This document shows, piece by piece, positions 16,434-24,570 of a DNA stretch of 60,903 bases (position 1 is its first letter; each line of letters opens with the position of its first letter). The notes under the pieces were generated by a model. It worked only from the letters and a program-made list of their open reading frames with translations, was not told where the DNA came from and searched no databases. The position numbers and the translations under genes are program-made. The stretch covers positions 1 to 60,903 of the forward strand of contig CALZHR010000040.1 in assembly GCA_945787335.1 (NCBI GenBank). Reading direction: 5' to 3'. This DNA comes from an uncultured Desulfuromonadales bacterium. Lineage in GTDB: Bacteria; Desulfobacterota; Desulfuromonadia; Desulfuromonadales; Geopsychrobacteraceae.

Positions 16434-17726
16434 TCATAGGCCGCAGCTGCCAAGCAGCTTCTCGACCGCACTGCGCTGGGCGACGCTCCAGGGGCCGACC
16501 ACGACGAGCTTCATCCCGGCCGTTTGCAGCACCTGCCGGGCGACCTGCTGGAGAGTTTCCGGAGTCTGCTGCTGCAGCTCCCGGCAGTCCTGCTCCAGGG
16601 TGCGCAGGTAATTGGCCTGCAGCCCCCAGCCGAAGCGCACCGCCAGCGCTTCGGGCTGATCCTGGGAGTAATCAAGGTCAAACAGGTAACTGCGCACCAC
16701 CGCCGCCAGTTCCTCCTGCGGCACCGGCGTCTCCACCAGCTCGCGCAGAACCTTGAGCAGCTCCTCCACGGCCTGCAACAGATTGTCCGGCGCCACCGAC
16801 AGGTCGATCGCCAGATAGCCGGCATCGTCGAGCATCGAGCAGTTCGCTTCCACCGCGTAGGTCAGCCCGAGCTGCTCGCGCAGCCGCAGCGGCAGCCGCG
16901 CCCCGCCCCCCCAGGAGAGCAGCCGGCGCAGCAGGCGCAGCGCGACGGTCTCGGCGGCCTGCCGGCCGGGCAGCCGAAACGCCAGCTGCAGATTGATCTG
17001 TGAATCGGAATCGAACACCCAGCAGCTCTCCGGCCCCTGATCACTCGCCGCCGGCGCCGGCTGAACAACGGGCAAGGTCACACCCGGCCAGTCGCCGAAT
17101 TCCCGCTGCGCCAACTGGCGCAACTGTTGCGGGTCGATCCGTCCGCAGGCGCAGACCACCAGATTTTGTGGCTGATACCAGCGCCGGTAATAACTTTCCA
17201 GGGTGGCAAGGTCGATCCGCGCCAGGCTCTCCGGGGTGCCGATCAGCGACTCCCCCAGCGGGTGCCCCGGCCAGAGCAGGCCGACCATCAGGTTGTCGAC
17301 GTTGATCTGCACCCCCTGCTCGTTGTAATCCTCACGCGCCTCTTCGAGGATGATGCGCCGTTCGATTTCCATATCGAGAAAGCGCGGCCGGCGCAGCATC
17401 GAGGCGAACAGCGCCATCCCTTCGGCGAGATAATCGGGGTGCAGCCGCGAGTGGAAGCAGGTGGTTTCGGCGTCGGTCGAAGCATTGACCGCGCCGCCGA
17501 TCGCCTCGAAGGCCCGCTCCAGGTCGGTGCTGGTCGGATATTCGGCGGTGCCGCGGAACAGCATGTGCTCGAGGAAATGGGAGATCCCTGAGAGTTCGGC
17601 CGGCTCGTTGCGACCGCCGACCGCCAGGTAACAGACCAGCTCGGCGCTGTGCAGGTGCGGCATCGGCACGCCGACCAGGCGCACGCCGTTGGCGAGGGAA
17701 TCGAGAGAGTACTCAGATATGGACAA
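16434..17726 (-). CDS. M16-family zinc metallopeptidase
   Basis: The 430-residue protein has the inverted zinc motif HFLEH (in GISHFLEHMLFRGT, about residue 50) and the downstream glutamate region (ILEEAREDYNEQG). An inactive-looking second half follows, as in processing-peptidase-like M16B proteins. No signal peptide is apparent, so it is predicted cytoplasmic or partner-dependent. The frame starts at TTG nine bases after the DUF2270 gene; no strong ribosome site is visible and the exact start is uncertain. It ends 16 bases from the converging sigma-54 activator gene with no obvious terminator between. Confidence 0.9.
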   Translation of the reverse strand: MSISEYSLDSLANGVRLVGVPMPHLHSAELVCYLAVGGRNEPAELSGISHFLEHMLFRGTAEYPTSTDLERAFEAIGGAVNASTDAETTCFHSRLHPDYLAEGMALFASMLRRPRFLDMEIERRIILEEAREDYNEQGVQINVDNLMVGLLWPGHPLGESLIGTPESLARIDLATLESYYRRWYQPQNLVVCACGRIDPQQLRQLAQREFGDWPGVTLPVVQPAPAASDQGPESCWVFDSDSQINLQLAFRLPGRQAAETVALRLLRRLLSWGGGARLPLRLREQLGLTYAVEANCSMLDDAGYLAIDLSVAPDNLLQAVEELLKVLRELVETPVPQEELAAVVRSYLFDLDYSQDQPEALAVRFGWGLQANYLRTLEQDCRELQQQTPETLQQVARQVLQTAGMKLVVVGPWSVAQRSAVEKLLGSCGL

Positions 17727-17735
17727 ACTGCGGAA

Positions 17736-18407
17736 TCACTTTCTGATGCGGTAGACGATATCGCGGCCGCCCGAATCCTGGCGGCCCAGGCTGGCAAGGT
17801 AGAACAGATGCAGCAGAAAAGCCAGCAGAAACACCAGGGTGGCCTCGCCCGGAAACCCCGAAATCGCCGCCTGCTCGACATACTGTGCCCAGGACTGCGC
17901 GGATTGCGGGTGCACCAGGATTTTCATCAGCCAGCCGGCCACCAGCACCAGAAACAGGTAGATATAGTTGGCGTAGACCCGCTGACACATGGCTCGCCGG
18001 AAGCTGACCTTGTACTCCGGGTAGCGGATATCCGAGGCCAGCTCGGCACGCCAGCAGACCCCCTCACCCGGCTTGGGGTCATCCAGCAGGACCCGCTCGG
18101 TCAGCACGCTGTAAATAAAATGCTGATTGAGCAGCCGCACCCGGTACTCGTAGGCGTCGTAAAAACGGAAGCGGCGTGATTCGACAAACAGCAGGATATA
18201 GATAATCGTCAAACCGAACAGGAAGAACAGGTGGTGGATGTCGGGATGGCTGAAACCGAAACCGAGAAATGCCGCGGTGCCGGCCACCGCCCAGTTGGTG
18301 GTGCGGTCGAGGCGGTCCCGCCAGGCCAGGCTGCGCTGCACCTCGGCCCGGTAATAATGGGACAGGGCGGTGATTTCCTCGCTGCGGGTCAAGCGGTGCT
18401 GTTCCAT
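17736..18407 (-). CDS. DUF2270 integral membrane protein
   Basis: The start at 18407 is set by AAGGAG six bases before ATG, giving 223 residues. Features are an N-terminal soluble helix (ALSHYYRAEVQRSLAWRDRLD), paired membrane helices at about 35-75, a soluble loop (FRFYDAYEYRVRLLN), and another helix pair near the C terminus. This matches DUF2270, a conserved family of unknown function. It is probably cotranscribed with the M16 peptidase. Confidence 0.82.
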   Translation of the reverse strand: MEQHRLTRSEEITALSHYYRAEVQRSLAWRDRLDRTTNWAVAGTAAFLGFGFSHPDIHHLFFLFGLTIIYILLFVESRRFRFYDAYEYRVRLLNQHFIYSVLTERVLLDDPKPGEGVCWRAELASDIRYPEYKVSFRRAMCQRVYANYIYLFLVLVAGWLMKILVHPQSAQSWAQYVEQAAISGFPGEATLVFLLAFLLHLFYLASLGRQDSGGRDIVYRIRK

Positions 18408-18432
18408 GCGGGGCTCCTTGAGTATATCTCCA

Positions 18433-18461
18433 AGTATAGCAACGCTGCTGGCCCCCGCCAA
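18433..18461 (-). promoter_or_regulatory. Sigma-70-type promoter for DUF2270/M16 unit
   Basis: On the minus strand TTGGCG (18461-18456), a 17-base spacer and TATACT (18438-18433) with an upstream TGC extended -10. The leader to the ATG at 18407 would be about 20 bases. Confidence 0.7.
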
Positions 18462-18542
18462 ACGGAGCATCGCAGCTGTTTTTAGGTTACAATTACCTTG
18501 TTAGATGGCTACCCGCTGCATTCGCTACCGGAAGGAGCCCCA

Positions 18543-19073
18543 ATGTCCGACCCGAAGAACTACTCTTTCAGCTGGGATGATCTGGGCGACAGCGACAGCG
18601 GCCGCCCGAACCTCGGCAGCACCACCTCGGTCACCGCTTACCGGCTGCTGGCCTTCACCTTCAAAGAAGTGCTCTGCCGCGACTACGGTCTGGAAAAAAC
18701 CCGTCAGCTGTTCGTTCGCGCCGGCCACCTGGCTGGCAGTCAGTTCTGTCGCAACCTGCTCGACACCGGCCTGGAGTTCGAAGCCTTTATCGCCCAGCTC
18801 AAGCAAGTGCTGATCGACCAGGGGATCGGCGTGTTGCGGATTGAGGCAGCCGACCTGCAGCAACTCGCCTTCACCCTGACCGTCTCCGAAGACCTCGATT
18901 GCTCGGGTCTTTCGGTGTACGGCGATACGGTCTGCGACTACGACGAGGGGTTTTTGGCCGGGATTATGGAAGAATACACCGGCAAAGAGTTTGCCGCCGA
19001 AGAGATCGACTGCTGGGCGACCGGCGACCGCACCTGTCGCTTCAAGGTCACAGCGCGGGACGCCGATGACTGA
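18543..19073 (+). CDS. V4R-domain ligand-binding protein
   Basis: GGAAGGAG before ATG at 18543 fixes the start, giving 176 residues. The sequence fits the V4R (4-vinyl reductase) fold, seen in sensors of small aromatic or tetrapyrrole ligands: a helical N-terminal part with RQLFVRAGHLAG, and the conserved C-terminal cysteine motif CWATGDRTCRFKV. Further cysteines occur at CDYDEG and in DLDCSG. There is no DNA-binding or output domain in the same chain. Its last eight bases overlap the following diguanylate cyclase gene, so the two are almost certainly made together and the V4R protein may act on the cyclase. Confidence 0.83.
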   Translation: MSDPKNYSFSWDDLGDSDSGRPNLGSTTSVTAYRLLAFTFKEVLCRDYGLEKTRQLFVRAGHLAGSQFCRNLLDTGLEFEAFIAQLKQVLIDQGIGVLRIEAADLQQLAFTLTVSEDLDCSGLSVYGDTVCDYDEGFLAGIMEEYTGKEFAAEEIDCWATGDRTCRFKVTARDADD

Positions 19074-20385
19074 CCTTGCTCCATTGCGCGCGCTGCTCGA
19101 CTTCTGTCAGCAGCTGGAACAGCGGGGCATCACCTCCGGGCTGCAGCCGCCGGACCTGCCCGACCAGCTTGGCGAGCTCGACCTGCGACCGCTAAAGGCA
19201 CTGCTCGCGCATATGCTGGACAGCTACCAGCTGGCGGCCGCACTCGCCCAGGGGAATCTTGGCGACACCAGCGGCGGGCGCAACCCCCTGGCCATGCCGT
19301 TAAAGGCCATGCAGTCCAATCTGCGCCACCTGACCTGGCAGACCGAGCAGGTGAGCAAAGGCGACTTCAGGCAGCAGGTTCATTTCCTCGGCGATTTTTC
19401 CAGCGCGTTCAACTCCATGCTCGAGGCCCTGCAACAGAAACGTCAGCTGGAAGAGCAACTGATCGCCAGCGAAGCGAAGTTACGCGCGCTCACCGCAGCC
19501 CTCGGCGAGGGGGTGTACGTCGTCACCCCGGAAGGACAGCTCGACTTCATGAACCCGGAAGCGGAGCGGCTGCTCGGGTTTCGATTTTCCGACATTTCCG
19601 GCACAGAAGCACACAAGGTGTTTCACGGGCAGGGGCGGGATGGCACCAAGCTGAGTCTCGAATCCTGTGAGTTGTGCAGCGCAATCCGCCGCGGGGTGGA
19701 ATACCACAACGGCGACGATGCCTTGAGTTGCGCCGACGGGCGGATCATTCCTGCTGCCGTGGTGGCCAAACCGATTCAGGAAAATGGTCAGTACACCGGC
19801 ATGGTCATCGCCTTCCACGACATCAGCCACCAGAAGCAGTATCAGCAGTCGCTGGTCTATATCAACGAAATCCTGGAAAAACAGGCCACCACCGATCCGT
19901 TGACAGAAATCAACAACCGGATGAGCTTCAACCGGCAGTTGCAGCTCGAGACGGACAAGGTCAACCGCTACGGCCAAGCCCTGGCTTTGATCCTGTTCGA
20001 CGTCGACCATTTCAAAAAGATCAACGACCACCACGGACACCTGGTTGGTGATCAGGTTCTGAAAGAGCTGGCTCGAACCGTCAAGCAGCAGATCCGTGAA
20101 GTTGATTTCTTTGCCCGCTGGGGAGGAGAAGAGTTCGTCATCCTGCTTCAGGCGAACCTGAGTCATGCGCATGAAATCGCCGAAAAATTGCGCCTGCTGC
20201 TGGCGGAACAGCCCTTCTGCATCGGCCGGCAGGTGACCAGCAGCTTCGGCGTCACCGTGTACTGCAGCGGAGAATCGCCGGAGCAATTCACCAATCGCGC
20301 CGACCAGGCCCTCTACCGGGCCAAACATAACGGCCGCAACTGCACACAGAGCCTGCCCGCACCCGACGGAACAACGCCCGATTGA
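19066..20385 (+). CDS. PAS-GGDEF diguanylate cyclase
   Basis: With the ATG that overlaps the V4R stop, the protein has 439 residues. An N-terminal helical region is followed by a HAMP-like segment (LTWQTEQVSKGDFRQ), a PAS domain (about 140-260; LGEGVYVVTPEGQLDFMN), and a GGDEF domain with an intact GGEEF active site (WGGEEFVILL). There are no membrane helices. A PAS-embedded pattern CELCSAIRRG could bind a cofactor. It should synthesise c-di-GMP. Stop-start overlap with the V4R gene suggests the V4R protein supplies the signal. Confidence 0.9.
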   Translation: MTDLAPLRALLDFCQQLEQRGITSGLQPPDLPDQLGELDLRPLKALLAHMLDSYQLAAALAQGNLGDTSGGRNPLAMPLKAMQSNLRHLTWQTEQVSKGDFRQQVHFLGDFSSAFNSMLEALQQKRQLEEQLIASEAKLRALTAALGEGVYVVTPEGQLDFMNPEAERLLGFRFSDISGTEAHKVFHGQGRDGTKLSLESCELCSAIRRGVEYHNGDDALSCADGRIIPAAVVAKPIQENGQYTGMVIAFHDISHQKQYQQSLVYINEILEKQATTDPLTEINNRMSFNRQLQLETDKVNRYGQALALILFDVDHFKKINDHHGHLVGDQVLKELARTVKQQIREVDFFARWGGEEFVILLQANLSHAHEIAEKLRLLLAEQPFCIGRQVTSSFGVTVYCSGESPEQFTNRADQALYRAKHNGRNCTQSLPAPDGTTPD

Positions 20386-20468
20386 TCCAAAGACATCCGT
20401 TTGATGGTTTTTTTCTGCAGGCCGAAGAATTTTAGTATACTGACGGCTCGATTCTTCCGGAGCCAGGC

Positions 20469-22556
20469 ATGAGTGCATTCAAAAAACACAAACGGCTCAA
20501 TAAAGAGCTGAAATTAATAGATGTCTACGCCATCGCCACCGGCGCAACCTTGAGTGCGGGGTTTTTCCTGCTGCCGGGGATCGCCGCCACCCAGGCCGGT
20601 CCGGCGCTGGTGCTCTCCTACATGATCGCCGCCATTCCGCTGATACCGGCCATGTTCAGCGTCATCGAACTGGCCACCGCCATGCCGCGCGCCGGTGGCG
20701 TCTATTACTTCCTCGACCGCGCCCTCGGTCCTTTTCTCGGCACCATCGGCGGCATCGGCACCTGGCTGGCGCTGATCCTCAAGGTCGCCTTCGCCCTGAT
20801 CGGCATGGGCGCCTATATCGCCCTGTTCTTCCCCGATCTGCAGATCAAGCCGATTGCCGTCTGCATTGCCCTGGTCCTCGGCGCGGTCTGCCTGTTCGGA
20901 GCGAAAAAAAGCGGCAGGCTGCAGGTTTTCATGGGGGGCGGCTTGCTGGCGATCCTGGGGGTCTTTTTTGTCGGCGGGCTGCCGAAATTGCAGCCGGACC
21001 ACTTCAACGGTTTTTTTGCCAGCGGCTTTGACGCAATCATCAGCACCGCCGGAATGGTCTACATCAGTTATGTTGGCGTCACCAAAGTAGCGAGTCTCTC
21101 CGAAGAGGTCAAAGACCCGGAGAGAAACCTGCCGAAAGGGGTCATCCTGGCGTTGACGACAGCGATCCTGATCTACGGGGTCGGCACCTCGCTGATCGTC
21201 GGCCTGGTGCCGCCGGAACAGCTGCTCGGCAACCTCACTCCGGTCGCCGTCGCGGCTGGCTATGCGTTTGGGCCGTTCGGCGTCATCCTGCTGTCGATCG
21301 CCGCCCTGCTGGCCTTCGTCTCAGTCGCCAACGCCGGGCTGCTCAGCGCTTCGCGCTACCCGTTGGCGATGGCCCGCGATCACCTGCTGCCGCCGCAGTT
21401 TCGACGGCTGAGCAAATTCGGCACCCCGACCAATGCCATTTTGCTCACGCTGGCGACCGTGCTGCTGATCATCCTGCTGTTCGATCCGATGAAGATCGCC
21501 AAACTGGCCAGCTCCTTCCAGCTGCTGATGTTCGCCCTGGTCTGCCTGGCGGTCATCGTCATGCGCGAAAGCCGCATTCAATCCTATGATCCCGGCTATC
21601 GTTCCCCCTTTTACCCCTGGATGCAGATCCTCGGGATTCTCGCGCCGATTTATCTGATCTCGGAAATGGGGATGTTTTCCATTCTCTTTTCGACCGGACT
21701 GATCCTGCTGTCGACCTTCTGGTTTTATTATTACGCCCGTAAGCGGGTCGAGCGCGCCGGAGCGATCTACCATGTTTTCGAACGCCTCGGGCGACAGCGC
21801 TATCACGGACTCGACCCGGAACTGCGCGGCATCCTCAAGGAGAAAGGACTGCGGGAGAACGATCCCTTCGACGAGATCGTCTCGCGCAGCCTGGTCTTCG
21901 ACCTGAACGAGAAATGTACCTTTGAAAGCCTGGTGCAGGTGGCCGCTTACAAACTGCCGACGATTATCCCGCTGACTCCGGAGGAGATCTTCGATCAGGT
22001 CATGGAGGGAACCCGCATCGGCGCTACGCCGGTGTCGCACGGCGTCGCCCTGCCCCACTTCCGCACCGACCGGATCGAGCAACCGGAGATGGTGCTGGTA
22101 CGCAACCTCAAAGGGGTCAGCATGACCCTCTACGACCCGCTCACCCACGAAGAGAAGGAGTCGGTCGACGTGTCCGCGGTCTTCTTCCTGATCAGCCCGG
22201 AACGCGATCCGGCCCAGCACCTGCGCATGCTGGCGCGGATTGCCGAGCGGGTCGACGAGGAGAATTTCGCCGTGGAATGGCGGCTGGCCAAGGACGAGCA
22301 CGACATCAAAGAGAGCCTGCTGCACGATGACAAGCTGTTCTCGATGCGTATCGCTCACGACAGCTCAGCCGCCGAATGGGTTGATCATGCCCTGCGTGAG
22401 ATTGAATTCCCACCCGGCTGCCTGGTCGCCATCCTCAGCCGCGGCGGCCTCAGCTTCGTTCCGGATGGCAACACCGTCCTGCAGCAGGGCGATCGGTTGA
22501 CGATCATCGGCGACAGCAAGGGGCTGGTGGATTTGCGGGAGCGGTTTCCCCAGTAG
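20469..22556 (+). CDS. APC-family permease fused to PTS EIIA-like and TrkA-C domains
   Basis: The 695-residue protein starts with an amino acid-polyamine-organocation transporter of about twelve helices (residues 15-430; GATLSAGFFLLPG at helix 1, EEVKDPERNLPKG in the middle loop). It continues into an EIIA-type domain (about 465-610) with the motif SHGVALPHFR, whose second histidine (near 529) is the usual phospho-site, and ends with a TrkA-C domain (ILSRGGLSFVPDG...LQQGDRLTIIG). Substrate cannot be read from sequence. The two soluble modules imply control by phosphorylation and by a nucleotide. A TATACT -10 at 20436-20441 lacks a clear -35. Confidence 0.9.
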   Translation: MSAFKKHKRLNKELKLIDVYAIATGATLSAGFFLLPGIAATQAGPALVLSYMIAAIPLIPAMFSVIELATAMPRAGGVYYFLDRALGPFLGTIGGIGTWLALILKVAFALIGMGAYIALFFPDLQIKPIAVCIALVLGAVCLFGAKKSGRLQVFMGGGLLAILGVFFVGGLPKLQPDHFNGFFASGFDAIISTAGMVYISYVGVTKVASLSEEVKDPERNLPKGVILALTTAILIYGVGTSLIVGLVPPEQLLGNLTPVAVAAGYAFGPFGVILLSIAALLAFVSVANAGLLSASRYPLAMARDHLLPPQFRRLSKFGTPTNAILLTLATVLLIILLFDPMKIAKLASSFQLLMFALVCLAVIVMRESRIQSYDPGYRSPFYPWMQILGILAPIYLISEMGMFSILFSTGLILLSTFWFYYYARKRVERAGAIYHVFERLGRQRYHGLDPELRGILKEKGLRENDPFDEIVSRSLVFDLNEKCTFESLVQVAAYKLPTIIPLTPEEIFDQVMEGTRIGATPVSHGVALPHFRTDRIEQPEMVLVRNLKGVSMTLYDPLTHEEKESVDVSAVFFLISPERDPAQHLRMLARIAERVDEENFAVEWRLAKDEHDIKESLLHDDKLFSMRIAHDSSAAEWVDHALREIEFPPGCLVAILSRGGLSFVPDGNTVLQQGDRLTIIGDSKGLVDLRERFPQ

Positions 22557-22696
22557 CACCGCACAGGGCCGTGAGAGTTTTCAGAACCAGTGTCCCGTTT
22601 GGTTAATTCCATTCGCTAATTTCGGCCCTTTTTATTGCTGCCTGCGTTGCTCAAATTCGGCTTAGCCTACTGTCCTCGGAATTTCCGGCTTTTTTT

Positions 22697-22726
22697 GCAA
22701 AAAAAAGGCCCCCGATTGGGGGCCTT
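22697..22726 (-). terminator. Terminator of the lipoprotein gene
   Basis: On the minus strand GGCCCCC (22724-22718), a four-base loop and GGGGGCC (22713-22707) followed by eight Ts. Very strong form, 38 bases after the stop. Confidence 0.9.
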
Positions 22727-22763
22727 AAGGACTCACGCGAGCTATTTACTCGGTTGGCTATTT

Positions 22764-23798
22764 TCAGCGAGCAGTGAGACCAAGCGCATTGATTGTCGCG
22801 ACGTTCAGATACCTGTCAACCGGCAGTTTGCTGGCTTTCTGGAAGCTGTTGACTGCCGAGATGGTCTGGGAGCCGATGACGCCATCGATCGGGCCGGGGT
22901 TGAAGCCTTTGGCCTGCAGGGCCCGCTGGATATCGCTGATCCGGTCATGGGTCATGTTGGTCTCGCAGAGGATTTCACGCCATTCCATATGCCCGTCGCT
23001 AGTCTGGACCTGCTTGCTGACCGTTTGGTAGGTGGCCGGAATCTGGACTTTTCTTTCTTCTGCCGGGGAGACCAGTTTCGTGACTCTGATGGTTTTGTAT
23101 TCCGCAGGTTCCTCGATCAGCTTAGTTGTTGCCGGGCTCTGCAGAACCGTTTTCGTCACTGTCCGGTATTCCGCCGGCACATCGACCAGGCACATAATTT
23201 CACCGGTCGCTTGGTCGACCCGCTGAATCGGACCGGTGCCCTTTTTCCACACCTGGTGGGCCGGTTTCACCAGAACCTTTTCACTGGTCTTGGCGTAGCG
23301 GGCCGGAACTTCAACCATGCGTGAAGTTGCCGGTTTGACCAACACCTTTTCATCAACCATAGTGTATTTCGCCGGGATAATCTCGATCCGCTCGCCAGCC
23401 TCTTGCTTCAGCATCTCCTGGGTGGCCGTTTCGTAGGTCGGCGGGACGAAAACCCTGGCAAAACACTGCCCGCCGCTGGCTTTGGGCGGCAGCAGCGATT
23501 GGTCCATCGCTGCTGCAGGTGCTGCTGAAGGTTTGGCGGCCAGTGCTCTGGACTCTGCCGCCCGAGCCTCTCTTAACTGAAGATCGATGCGCTGCTGCTG
23601 CTGGGCCAGTTGGGATTCACGATTGGCGAGCTCGGACTGCTGGGAAGCAAGAGCGGCTTCACGCTGTTGTATCTGATAAAGACGGCTTTCTGGATCTTCC
23701 ATTTGTGCTGTTTGCATCCCCGTGCCACTGCACGCCGCGACGACTGACAGAGCTGCCAGGATAATCGCGAGTTTGAGGGTATTGATTACACATCTCAT
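22764..23798 (-). CDS. Lipoprotein with repeated PA-x-Y motifs and peptidoglycan-binding domain
   Basis: The 344-residue protein has a lipoprotein signal peptide with lipobox VAAC at Cys23. A glutamine-rich coiled coil (about 38-90) and an alanine/proline linker follow. Then come about six short repeats built on 'vPAxYxTVxxxVLVxPA' (PAKYTMVDEKVLVKPA, PARYAKTSEKVLVKPA, PAEYRTVTKTVL, PAEYKTIRVTKLVSPA, PATYQTVSKQV). A PG_binding_1 domain ends the protein (ISDIQRALQAKGFNPGPIDG). It should be anchored in a membrane and attach to peptidoglycan. AGGAGG lies seven bases before ATG. It is a single-gene unit with a long leader and a strong terminator. Confidence 0.85.
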   Translation of the reverse strand: MRCVINTLKLAIILAALSVVAACSGTGMQTAQMEDPESRLYQIQQREAALASQQSELANRESQLAQQQQRIDLQLREARAAESRALAAKPSAAPAAAMDQSLLPPKASGGQCFARVFVPPTYETATQEMLKQEAGERIEIIPAKYTMVDEKVLVKPATSRMVEVPARYAKTSEKVLVKPAHQVWKKGTGPIQRVDQATGEIMCLVDVPAEYRTVTKTVLQSPATTKLIEEPAEYKTIRVTKLVSPAEERKVQIPATYQTVSKQVQTSDGHMEWREILCETNMTHDRISDIQRALQAKGFNPGPIDGVIGSQTISAVNSFQKASKLPVDRYLNVATINALGLTAR

Positions 23799-23870
23799 TT
23801 TTTTACCTCCTATCGTATACCGCTATGTTCTTGCTGTGGGGAATGACTCTTGCGCGTGTGCCCACCTCAG

Positions 23871-23909
23871 AAGGATTTACAAAATCCTTTGGGACATAAG
23901 AACTCCCCC
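23871..23909 (-). promoter_or_regulatory. Leader mini-ORF and hairpin upstream of the lipoprotein gene
   Basis: In the predicted leader, GGGGGAG (23909-23903) precedes ATG at 23897, opening a six-codon peptide (MSQRIL, stop at 23877). Its end overlaps a perfect hairpin, AAGGATTT (23889-23882) with AAATCCTT (23878-23871) and a three-base loop. This is what a translated leader could look like, but there is no T-run, so any effect would be on translation or RNA stability. Confidence 0.35.
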
Positions 23910-23921
23910 TGTATATATCTA

Positions 23922-23959
23922 TCATTAAATCCCTTATTTCTCACTTGTCAAGCGCTTGA
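23922..23959 (-). promoter_or_regulatory. Promoter of the lipoprotein gene with overlapping palindrome
   Basis: Minus-strand TTGACA (23951-23946), an 18-base spacer and TAATGA (23927-23922). The 12-base palindrome TCAAGCGCTTGA (23948-23959) overlaps the -35 element and could be an operator. The rest of the 23799-24143 gap is AT-rich and shows no gene. Confidence 0.5.
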
Positions 23960-24143
23960 GCTGAAATAATTTGACTATATTTTGAATACTTAGAATATTT
24001 CCCCGGGAGCGCCAGGGAGTCCGATAAAATGAACTTGGCCGTCTGGATCGAAGTTCGAGATGGGCTATGTTTTGCCGCAGGAATTAACCGCTGACCATTT
24101 ATAATTCTTTACATTTTCTCACGGCTAGCCTGCCGCCGTTACG

Positions 24144-24416
24144 CTATGCTCGGCACTGAATCAAGGAATGACGATGAACCGGGTACCGGGATTCGATCAT
24201 TTCTTCGTAGATGGTTTCCGGAGGGGGCTTGCCGGGATGTTCAGGTTGACACAAATGCAGATGTTTGAGGATTTTCTCGATAACCGGTGCGGCGTTGATG
24301 AAGCTGACGATCTTCATTTCGCGCCACAGTGGGGACACTCCAGCGGATCGACTTCCCAGTCTTTTTTGCTGCACTAACGCCAGGCTTTGGAGAGAACCTT
24401 ATTCGGCCATTGTTCG
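24144..24416 (-). pseudogene. Decayed 3' end of an IS91-like transposase gene
   Basis: Reading the minus strand gives EQWPNKVLSKAWR, a stop at 24374-24376, then CSKKDWEVDPLECPHCG. After an apparent one-base loss near 24320 the frame shifts to EMKIVSFINAAPVIEKILKHL and a tail ending at 24144. The zinc-knuckle CPHCG followed by EMKIVSFI...IEKIL is the C-terminal signature I know from IS91-type (Y2 rolling-circle) transposases. The catalytic part is absent and two lesions are present in about 90 codons, so this is old debris. Confidence 0.7.
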
Positions 24417-24510
24417 CTGGCATCCAATACTTGGTTTTGTCTCAACAATCAAGGCGTAATTGAATACTTCAATTTCAAAGGATTTCGGGCAGGCGCTGTC
24501 GATTTCGCAT

Positions 24511-24545
24511 TTAAAAGAAAAGGGCTGCCCGTTCGAACAGCCCTG
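24511..24545 (-). terminator. Terminator of the heme operon
   Basis: On the minus strand GGGCTG (24543-24538) pairs with CAGCCC (24527-24522) and is followed by TTTTCTTTT. It follows the hemB stop by about 28 bases. Confidence 0.8.
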
Positions 24546-24570
24546 CTGGTTGATCGTTTTTACTCCAGCC

